NCBI RefSeq assembly: GCF_022829725.1
Contig: NZ_JAKSYG010000097.1
Location: forward strand, 47,558 to 111,557
DNA length: 64,000 nucleotides
Origin: Methylobacterium sp. E-005
GTDB taxonomy: Bacteria > Pseudomonadota > Alphaproteobacteria > Rhizobiales > Beijerinckiaceae
Direction of reading: 5' to 3'
Shown here: positions 58,077-64,000 of the stretch, one piece after another
Layout: each line of letters starts with the position of its first letter
Position numbering within the stretch: the first letter of the stretch is position 1
Program-made: the position numbers and the translations under genes
The notes under the pieces: model-generated
Databases searched by the model: none
What the model saw: the letters and a program-made list of their open reading frames with translations, nothing else
What the model was told of the DNA's origin: nothing

Positions 58077-60146
58077 GTGGTTCGTCAGGAGGTCGATGGC
58101 GGCGTGGCCGTGCTCACGCTCGCCAACCCGCCGGTCAACGCGCTCGGCGCCGCGCTGCGGGCGGCCCTCGACGGGGCCCTGGACCAGGCCATCACGGACG
58201 AGTCGGTCCGGGCCATCGTGCTGGCCGCCGAGGGCAAGGTCTTCGTGGGCGGGGCCGACATCACCGAGTTCGGCAAGCCGCAGCAGCCGCCGAGCCTGCC
58301 CGACATCCTGGACCGCCTCGATGCCAGCCCGAAGCCCGTGGTGGCGGCGATCAACGGCGTGGCCCTCGGCGGCGGCCTCGAACTGGCGATGGCCTGCCAC
58401 GGCCGGGTCGCGGCGCCCGCCGCCAAGCTCGGCCTGCCGGAGATCAAGCTCGGGATCATCCCGGGGGCGGGGGGCACGCAGCGCCTGCCCCGCCTGATCG
58501 GGCCGGACGCGGCCTTCCCGATGATGCTCACCGGCGATCCGGTCTCGGCCGAGAAGGCCGCTGCGCTCGGCATCGTCGATGCCGTGGTGCTCGGCGACCT
58601 CGTGGCGGCGGCCCGCACCCGCGCCCTGGAGATCGCCGATTCGGGCCGCCTGCCGCGGGTGCGCGACCGGTCGGACAAGCTGACACCGGAGGCGCAGGAA
58701 AAATTCGAGGTCTTGGCCGCCGAGGCCACAAAGCGTGATCCCGACGCCACCAACGTCCACGCCCTGGTGCGGGCGGTGCGCGCCGGCCTGGATCAGGATT
58801 TCGATTCCGCCGTCGCGACCGAGCGGGCCGAGTTCCGCACCCTGGTGGAGGATCCCCGCTCGAAGGCCCTGCGCTACGCCTTCTTCGCCGAGCGGGAAGC
58901 GGCCCGGGTCCCCGGCCTGCCGAAGGACACGCCCCGGCGTCCCATCCACACGGCCGCGGTGATCGGCGCCGGCACGATGGGCGGCGGCATCGCCATGTGC
59001 TTCGCCAATGCCGGGATCCCGGTCACGGTGATCGAGACGGAGGAGGGCGCCCTGACCCGCGGCCTCGACCGGGTGAAGGGCCTCTATGCCGGCTCGGCCA
59101 AGCGCGGCTCGATCACCGAGGCGCAGCGCGACGAGCGGATCGGCCGGATCACCGGCGCGATCGGCCTGGAGAACGCCAAGGCCGCCGACATCGTCATCGA
59201 GGCGGCTTTCGAGGACATGGGCGTCAAGCGCGAGATTTTTTCCAAGCTCGACGGCATCGCCAAGCCCGGCGCCATTCTCGCCAGCAACACCTCCTACCTC
59301 GACGTGAACGCCATCGCGGCGGTGACCAACCGGCCGCAGGACGTGCTCGGCCTGCACTTTTTCAGCCCGGCCAACGTCATGCGCCTCGTGGAGGTGGTCC
59401 GGGCGGAAAAAACCGCGCCGGATGTGCTGGCCACCGCCCTGGACCTCGGCAAGCGGCTCAACAAGCTGCCGGTGACGGTGGGGGTCTGCTTCGGCTTCGT
59501 CGGCAACCGCATGCTGGAGCGCCGCAGCCGCGCCGGCGAGCGCCTGCTGCTCGAGGGCGCGCTGCCCCACGAGGTCGACGCGGCGGTGACCGGCTTCGGC
59601 TTCCGGATGGGGCCCTTCGCCATGGGCGACCTCGCGGGGCTCGATATCGGCTGGCGCTCGCGCAGGGATTTCGGCGGCCGGGCTCCGGTGGCGGATTCGC
59701 TCGCCGAGATGGGCCGCTACGGCCAGAAGACCGGCCGCGGCTTCTACCTCTACCCGGACGGCGCCCGCACCGGCACCCGCGACCCGGAGGTGAAGGCGCT
59801 GATCGCGCGGGTCGCCGCCGAGCACGGCATCGCGCGCCGCAGCTTCACGCCGGACGAGATCGTGGCGCGGCTGATGTATCCGATGGTCAACGAGGGCGCG
59901 CGAATCCTGGAGGAGGGCATCGCGGCCCGGCCGAGCGACATCGATACGATCTGGATCAACGGCTACAACTGGCCGGCTTGGCGCGGCGGCCCGATGCACT
60001 GGGCCGACACCGTGGGCCTCAGGTCCATCGCCGAAGCTTTGTCCCGCTTTGCGGCCGAGACCGGCGACGACAGCCAGGAACCGGCCCCGCTCCTGAAGCG
60101 CCTCGCCGCCGAGGGCGGCGGTTTCGCCGACTGGAAAGCGGCCTGA
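58077..60146 (+). CDS. Bifunctional enoyl-CoA hydratase / 3-hydroxyacyl-CoA dehydrogenase (FadJ/PimF-like)
   Basis: The 689-residue enzyme has an N-terminal crotonase domain (about residues 1-190). It includes FVGGADITEFGKPQQ, GVALGGGLELAMACHGRVAA and LGLPEIKLGIIPGAGGTQRL with the catalytic Glu. The NAD-binding domain begins at IGAGTMGGGIAMCFANAGIP (about 300), and HFFSPANVMRLVEVV carries the catalytic His. Two C-terminal dimer domains follow. It does steps two and three of beta-oxidation. GTG 58077 follows AAAAGGGAG by seven bases, an ideal site. The protein is nearest to those in dicarboxylate and pimelate clusters. Confidence 0.93.
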   Translation: MVRQEVDGGVAVLTLANPPVNALGAALRAALDGALDQAITDESVRAIVLAAEGKVFVGGADITEFGKPQQPPSLPDILDRLDASPKPVVAAINGVALGGGLELAMACHGRVAAPAAKLGLPEIKLGIIPGAGGTQRLPRLIGPDAAFPMMLTGDPVSAEKAAALGIVDAVVLGDLVAAARTRALEIADSGRLPRVRDRSDKLTPEAQEKFEVLAAEATKRDPDATNVHALVRAVRAGLDQDFDSAVATERAEFRTLVEDPRSKALRYAFFAEREAARVPGLPKDTPRRPIHTAAVIGAGTMGGGIAMCFANAGIPVTVIETEEGALTRGLDRVKGLYAGSAKRGSITEAQRDERIGRITGAIGLENAKAADIVIEAAFEDMGVKREIFSKLDGIAKPGAILASNTSYLDVNAIAAVTNRPQDVLGLHFFSPANVMRLVEVVRAEKTAPDVLATALDLGKRLNKLPVTVGVCFGFVGNRMLERRSRAGERLLLEGALPHEVDAAVTGFGFRMGPFAMGDLAGLDIGWRSRRDFGGRAPVADSLAEMGRYGQKTGRGFYLYPDGARTGTRDPEVKALIARVAAEHGIARRSFTPDEIVARLMYPMVNEGARILEEGIAARPSDIDTIWINGYNWPAWRGGPMHWADTVGLRSIAEALSRFAAETGDDSQEPAPLLKRLAAEGGGFADWKAA

Positions 60147-60166
60147 TGCCGGCCCAAGCGCGATCC

Positions 60167-60221
60167 GTCGGGGCTTCGCCCCGACACCCCACCAAAGGGC
60201 GTGACGCCCTTCGGAAACCCC
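60167..60221. repeat. Mosaic palindromic element, copy C (two modules)
   Basis: GTCGGGGC-TTC-GCCCCGAC (60167-60185), then ACCCCACC and CCAAAGGGCGTGACGCCCTT with CGGAAACCCC. In reverse complement it equals modules 1 and 2 of copies A and B. It lies in the 88-bp gap between the FadJ-like and thiolase genes, ending 13 bp before the thiolase start. Confidence 0.85.
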
Positions 60222-60234
60222 AGAGGAACCCGTC

Positions 60235-61422
60235 ATGACCGACGCGGTGATCGTCGCGACTGCCCGCACGCCCATCGGCAAGGCGCATCGGGGCGCGCTG
60301 AACCTCACCCGCGGCGCCGACCTCGCCGCCCACGCGATCCGCGGCGCCCTGGACCGGGCGCGCCTGGAGCCCGAGACGGTCGAGGAGGTGGTGCTCGGCT
60401 GCGGCTATCCGGAGAACGCCACCGGCGGCAACGTCGCCCGGCACGCGGCCCTGGTGGCGGGCATCCCGGTCGAGTCGGCCGGTGTCACGGTCTCGCGCTT
60501 CTGCGCCTCGGGCCTGGAGGCGATCGCCAGCGCGGCCCGGCGGATCATCCTCGACGGCGTGCCGGTGGCGGTGGCGGGCGGCGTCGAGTCGATCAGCCTC
60601 GTCCAGCCGAAGGTGCAGCGGGAACTGACCCGCAACGCGTGGCTGGAGGCCCACCTGCCGGCGATCTACATGCCGATGATCGAGACCGCCGACATCGTGG
60701 CGGAGCGGTACGGCATCTCCCGGGAAGCGCAGGACCGGTTCGCCCTGGAAAGCCAGCGCCGCACCGCCGCGGCGCAGGAACGCGGGCTGTTCGACGACGA
60801 GATTGTCCCGATGTCCGCCGTCATGGCGGTGACCGACAAGGCCACCGGTGAGACCCGCGAGGTCGAGACCCGGCTCGCCAAGGACGAGGGCAACCGGCCG
60901 GACACGACCCTGGAGGGCCTCGCCAAGCTCAAGCCCGTGCGCGGGGAGGGCGCCTTCATCACGGCGGGCAATGCCAGCCAGTTGTCGGACGGCGCCTCGG
61001 CCTCGGTGCTGATGTCGGCCGACGAGGCGGCGCGCCGGGGCCTCGAACCGCTGGGCACGTTCCGGGGCTTTGCCTCGGCGGGCTGCGGCCCCGACGAGAT
61101 GGGCATCGGCCCGGTCTTCGCGGTGCCGCGGCTGCTGGAGCGGCAGGGCCTGCGGGTCTCCGACATCGACCTGTGGGAGCTGAACGAGGCCTTCGCGTCC
61201 CAGTCGGTCTATTGCCGCGACACGCTGGGGATCGACCCCGAGAAGGTCAACGTCAACGGCGGGGCCATCGCGGTCGGCCACCCGTTCGGCATGTCGGGGG
61301 CGCGACTCGTGGGCCACGCCCTGCTGGAGGGCCGCCGCCGCGGCGCCCGCTACGCCGTCGTGACCATGTGCGTCGCCGGCGGCCAGGGCTGCGCCGGCCT
61401 GTTCGAGATCGCCCGGAGCTGA
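60235..61422 (+). CDS. Acetyl-CoA acetyltransferase (thiolase)
   Basis: The 395-residue thiolase has the acyl-binding Cys90 in [19 protein letters not shown], the C-terminal [17 protein letters not shown], the catalytic His in [20 protein letters not shown] and the second Cys in [18 protein letters not shown]. It cleaves 3-ketoacyl-CoA to acetyl-CoA and a shortened acyl-CoA, finishing the cycle begun by the FadJ-like enzyme. AGAGGAA precedes ATG 60235. The next gene begins 4 bp after its stop. Confidence 0.94.
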   Translation: MTDAVIVATARTPIGKAHRGALNLTRGADLAAHAIRGALDRARLEPETVEEVVLGCGYPENATGGNVARHAALVAGIPVESAGVTVSRFCASGLEAIASAARRIILDGVPVAVAGGVESISLVQPKVQRELTRNAWLEAHLPAIYMPMIETADIVAERYGISREAQDRFALESQRRTAAAQERGLFDDEIVPMSAVMAVTDKATGETREVETRLAKDEGNRPDTTLEGLAKLKPVRGEGAFITAGNASQLSDGASASVLMSADEAARRGLEPLGTFRGFASAGCGPDEMGIGPVFAVPRLLERQGLRVSDIDLWELNEAFASQSVYCRDTLGIDPEKVNVNGGAIAVGHPFGMSGARLVGHALLEGRRRGARYAVVTMCVAGGQGCAGLFEIARS

Positions 61423-61426
61423 ACCG

Positions 61427-62623
61427 ATGGACCTGCGCTTCACCGACGAGGAAATCGCGTTCCGCGACGAGGTCCGGAACTTCTGCCGGACGGAGATCCC
61501 GGCGGAGATCCGGAAGAAGGTCTCTGAGGGGCGCAGCCTCTCGAAGGAGGATTACGTCACCAGCCAACGGATCCTGAACGCCAAGGGCTGGGCGGTGCCG
61601 CACTGGCCGCAGGAATGGGGCGGCCGGGATTGGACCTCGATCCAGCGCTACATCTACACGGAAGAGCTGTTCCAGGCGGCGGTGCCGCTGCCGCAGCAGT
61701 TCAACTGCTACATGTTCGGCCCGGTGCTGGCGACCTTCGGCCGGGAAGACCAGAAGGCGCGTTTCCTCCCCCGGGCCGCCAACCTCGACGACTGGTGGTG
61801 CCAAGGATTCTCCGAGCCCGGCGCCGGCTCCGACCTCGCCTCGCTCAAGACCAAGGCGGTGCGCGACGGCGACCATTACGTCGTCGACGGCCAGAAGACC
61901 TGGACGACGCTCGGCCAGCACGCCGATTGGATTTTCTGCCTCGTCCGCACCGACTTCGAGGCCAAGAAGCAGCGCGGCATCTCGTTCCTGCTCATCGACA
62001 TGAAGAGCCCGGGCATCACCGTGCGGCCGATCCTCACCCTGGAGGGCCGGCACGAGGTCAACGAGGTTTTTTTCGACTCTGTCCGCGTGCCGGTCGAGAA
62101 CCTGGTTGGCGAGGAGAACAAGGGCTGGGACTACGCGAAATTCCTGCTCGCCAACGAGCGTACCGGCATCGCGCGGATCGGGCTGACCAAAGAGCGGATC
62201 GCCCGGATCAAGCGGCTGGCCCGGGAGATGCCGGCCGGGCCCGGCACGATGTGGGACGATCCCGCCTTCCGGTCTCGCGTCGCCGAGGTCGAGGTCGAGC
62301 TGAAGGCGCTGGAGATCACCCAGATGCGGGTGGCGGCCAAGAAGGGCCGGGCGGATTCGGTGGAGCCGGATCCGGCCTCGTCGCTGCTCAAGATCCGCGG
62401 TTCTCAACTCCAGCAGGCGGCGACCGAATTGCTGGTGGAACTGGCCGGCCCGTTCGCGCTGGCCGCGCCGGCCCGCGGGGCCGGGGCCAACAACCTGCCC
62501 GGAGGCTTCGACTGGGTCGATGCGGCCGCGCCGAGCTACTTCAACAACCGCAAGGTCTCGATCTACGGCGGCTCGAACGAGATCCAGCACAACGTCATCG
62601 CCAAGGGCATTCTGGGGTTGTGA
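61427..62623 (+). CDS. Acyl-CoA dehydrogenase, pimeloyl-CoA dehydrogenase large-subunit type
   Basis: The 398-residue flavoenzyme begins MDLRFTDEEIAFRDEVRNFC and includes NAKGWAVPHWPQEWGG, NLDDWWCQGFSEPGAGSDLA and VDGQKTWTTLGQHADWIFCL. It ends YFNNRKVSIYGGSNEIQHNV. This sequence style is that of the pimeloyl-CoA dehydrogenase large subunit (PimC) branch, which acts with a second dehydrogenase-like subunit, here probably the gene at 62.8 kb. It introduces the 2,3 double bond into a dicarboxylyl- or cyclic acyl-CoA. Confidence 0.9.
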   Translation: MDLRFTDEEIAFRDEVRNFCRTEIPAEIRKKVSEGRSLSKEDYVTSQRILNAKGWAVPHWPQEWGGRDWTSIQRYIYTEELFQAAVPLPQQFNCYMFGPVLATFGREDQKARFLPRAANLDDWWCQGFSEPGAGSDLASLKTKAVRDGDHYVVDGQKTWTTLGQHADWIFCLVRTDFEAKKQRGISFLLIDMKSPGITVRPILTLEGRHEVNEVFFDSVRVPVENLVGEENKGWDYAKFLLANERTGIARIGLTKERIARIKRLAREMPAGPGTMWDDPAFRSRVAEVEVELKALEITQMRVAAKKGRADSVEPDPASSLLKIRGSQLQQAATELLVELAGPFALAAPARGAGANNLPGGFDWVDAAAPSYFNNRKVSIYGGSNEIQHNVIAKGILGL

Positions 62624-62647
62624 GCGACAGTCCCATCCCACCCACAG

Positions 62648-62755
62648 CCTCATCCTGAGGTGCCCGCGTCAGCGGGCCTCGAAGGAGCCCTCCAGCTGGC
62701 CGCGAGATCCCTGGAGGGCTCCTACGAAGCGGCTGCGCCGCACCTCAGGATAAGG
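62648..62755. repeat. 108-bp palindromic element (CCTCATCCTGAGG type)
   Basis: Outer arms CCTCATCCTGAGGTGC (62648-62663) and GCACCTCAGGATAAGG (62740-62755) enclose GGAGCCCTCCAG (62684-62695) and CTGGAGGGCTCC (62711-62722). The core also has CGTCAGCGGGCCTCG. It fills most of the 182-bp gap between the two acyl-CoA dehydrogenase genes and belongs to a palindrome type known from many rhizobial genomes. Confidence 0.88.
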
Positions 62756-62805
62756 GAGATTGGTGGGACGAACGCCGCTGCCGCGACCATCCGTGAGGGA
62801 ACACC

Positions 62806-63960
62806 ATGGATTTCGACCTGAACGAGGACCAGTCGCTCCTGCGCGACAGCGTCGAGCGACTGGCCGCCGATCTCTACCCGTCCCTGGAGAGCCGGCAGGC
62901 GCGGCTGAAGGCGCCGCTGGGCTTCCCCGCGGAGGGCTGGGCGGCATTGTCCGAACTCGGCATCCCCGGCCTGCCCTTCTCGGAGGAGGAGGGCGGGTTC
63001 GGCGGCGGTCCGGTCGAGACCCTGCTGGTCATGGAGGCGGTGGGCCGCAACCTCGTGGTCGAGCCGCTGCTGGCGAGCCTCGTCCTCGGCTCGACCGCCC
63101 TGCGGCTCGGCGGCAGCACGGCGCAGAAGGAGCGCCTCGTCCCCGGCCTCGTCGCGGGTGACCTGCGGCTGACCCTCGCCCACACCGAGCGCCAGTCCCG
63201 CTACGATCTCGCGGATGTCGCCACCACGGCCCGGCGCAGCGGCGACGGTTTCGTGCTGAGCGGCGCCAAGAGCGTCGTGCCGAACGCCGACGCGGCCGGG
63301 CTGATGGTGGTCTCGGCCCGGGTCTCGGGCGAGCGGCGCGACCCACACGGGATCGGCCTGTTCCTGGTCCCGACCGACGCCGCCGGCGTCGCCATCGAGG
63401 CCTACCCGACTCAGGATGGCGGAAGGGCGGCCGAGGTCTCGTTCTCGGATGTCACGCTGCCGGGCGATGCGGCCCTCGGCGATCCGGAGGGCGGCCTGCC
63501 GCTTCTGGAGCGGGTGGTGGAGCACGGCATCGCGGCGCTCGCAGCCGAGGCGGTGGGCTCCATGGACGCGCTTCACGAGCTCACCGTGGAGTACCTCAAG
63601 ACGCGCAAGCAGTTCGGCGTCAGCGTCGGCTCGTTCCAGGCCCTCCAGCACCGGGCCGTGGACATGCTGATCCAGCTGGAACAGGCCCGCTCGATGGCGC
63701 TCTACGCCGCCATGATGGTGGACACGGCCGACGCCAGGGCGCGGGCCGCGGCCCTGTCAGCCGTGAAGGTCCAGATCAACAAGGCCTGCCGCTATGTCGG
63801 CCAGGAGGCGGTGCAACTCCACGGCGGCATCGGCATGACGCTGGAATATATCGGCGCCCACCACTTCAAGCGGCTCGCCATGATCGAGTACCAGCTCGGC
63901 GACACCGCCCATCACCTGCGCCGGATCACGCAGGACGAGAACGGCCTGCTGGCGGCGTAA
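62806..63960 (+). CDS. Acyl-CoA dehydrogenase, pimeloyl-CoA dehydrogenase small-subunit type
   Basis: The 384-residue protein starts MDFDLNEDQSLLRDSVERLA and includes LPFSEEEGGFGGGPVETLLV, LTLAHTERQSRYDLADVATT and YLKTRKQFGVSVGSFQALQH. It ends YVGQEAVQLHGGIGMTLEYI and AHHFKRLAMIEYQLGDTAHH. It fits the smaller partner (PimD-like) of the upstream dehydrogenase. The 182-bp gap between them holds a palindromic element, unlike the tight spacing of the earlier genes in this operon. Confidence 0.9.
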   Translation: MDFDLNEDQSLLRDSVERLAADLYPSLESRQARLKAPLGFPAEGWAALSELGIPGLPFSEEEGGFGGGPVETLLVMEAVGRNLVVEPLLASLVLGSTALRLGGSTAQKERLVPGLVAGDLRLTLAHTERQSRYDLADVATTARRSGDGFVLSGAKSVVPNADAAGLMVVSARVSGERRDPHGIGLFLVPTDAAGVAIEAYPTQDGGRAAEVSFSDVTLPGDAALGDPEGGLPLLERVVEHGIAALAAEAVGSMDALHELTVEYLKTRKQFGVSVGSFQALQHRAVDMLIQLEQARSMALYAAMMVDTADARARAAALSAVKVQINKACRYVGQEAVQLHGGIGMTLEYIGAHHFKRLAMIEYQLGDTAHHLRRITQDENGLLAA

Positions 63961-63973
63961 CCCCGGCGAACAA

Positions 63974-64000
63974 GGGGTTTCCAAAGGGCGAGCCCTTTGG
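63974..64000. repeat. Mosaic palindromic element, copy D (cut by the window end)
   Basis: GGGGTTTCCAAAGGGCGAGC continues to CCCTTTGG at the last base. The first module, CCAAAGGGC (63981-63989) with GCCCTTTGG (63992-64000), is complete and identical in type to module 1 of copies A-C. It begins 13 bp after the last gene. Confidence 0.85.

Overview
The window is about 70% GC and densely coded. It looks like chromosomal DNA of an alphaproteobacterium of the order Hyphomicrobiales (Rhizobiales), most likely a Methylobacterium-like organism. This inference rests on a Cpa/Tad pilus locus, a GcrA-type zinc-finger protein, an EcfG-type general stress sigma factor, DUF2794 and DUF1674 proteins, and several intergenic palindromic repeats typical of these genomes. 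No rRNA, tRNA, CRISPR array, prophage or intact insertion sequence was found.

Layout. 1-3.3 kb: end of a membrane protein, an FTR1 iron permease, a mercaptopyruvate sulfurtransferase and a small GcrA-like protein. 3.3-11.3 kb: a Flp/Tad pilus operon on the minus strand (cpaB-C-D-E-F, tadB, tadC), without pilin or prepilin peptidase in view. 11.5-24.6 kb: mixed housekeeping genes, including an ABC substrate-binding protein, a tesA-ybbA-ybbP group, a Bax inhibitor-1 protein, a DapA-family lyase, BluB with a structured leader, an L,D-transpeptidase and a decayed HEPN-MNT toxin-antitoxin pair. 24.7-30.6 kb: rsmB, a gene-poor kilobase, an intact ParE-type toxin-antitoxin pair next to psd-pssA (phosphatidylethanolamine synthesis), mscL and small proteins. 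30.7-31.4 kb: a sigma factor gene with a fused NepR-like anti-sigma segment.

32.4-43.8 kb is the most striking block. It is a tightly overlapping ten-gene minus-strand operon for an alternative complex III (actA, actB, a fused actC-actD, actE, actF), one unassigned membrane subunit, and a caa3-type cytochrome oxidase of the A2 (YSHP) kind. Together they would carry electrons from quinol to oxygen without a bc1 complex. 44.1-53.8 kb holds an unusual degenerate ABC protein, a photolyase-like FAD protein without an antenna domain, a second L,D-transpeptidase, a metallo-beta-lactamase-fold protein and two short-chain-dehydrogenase-fold proteins.

53.8-64 kb is a beta-oxidation region. A minus-strand set (family III CoA-transferase; IclR regulator, enoyl-CoA hydratase and nitronate monooxygenase-like protein) faces a plus-strand set (FadJ-like bifunctional enzyme, thiolase, two acyl-CoA dehydrogenases resembling the pimeloyl-CoA dehydrogenase pair). 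Two 15-bp palindromes between the sets are likely IclR operators. Four copies of one mosaic hairpin element (1.2, 55.1, 60.2 and 64.0 kb) and other large palindromes are scattered between genes, several of them inside this catabolic region.
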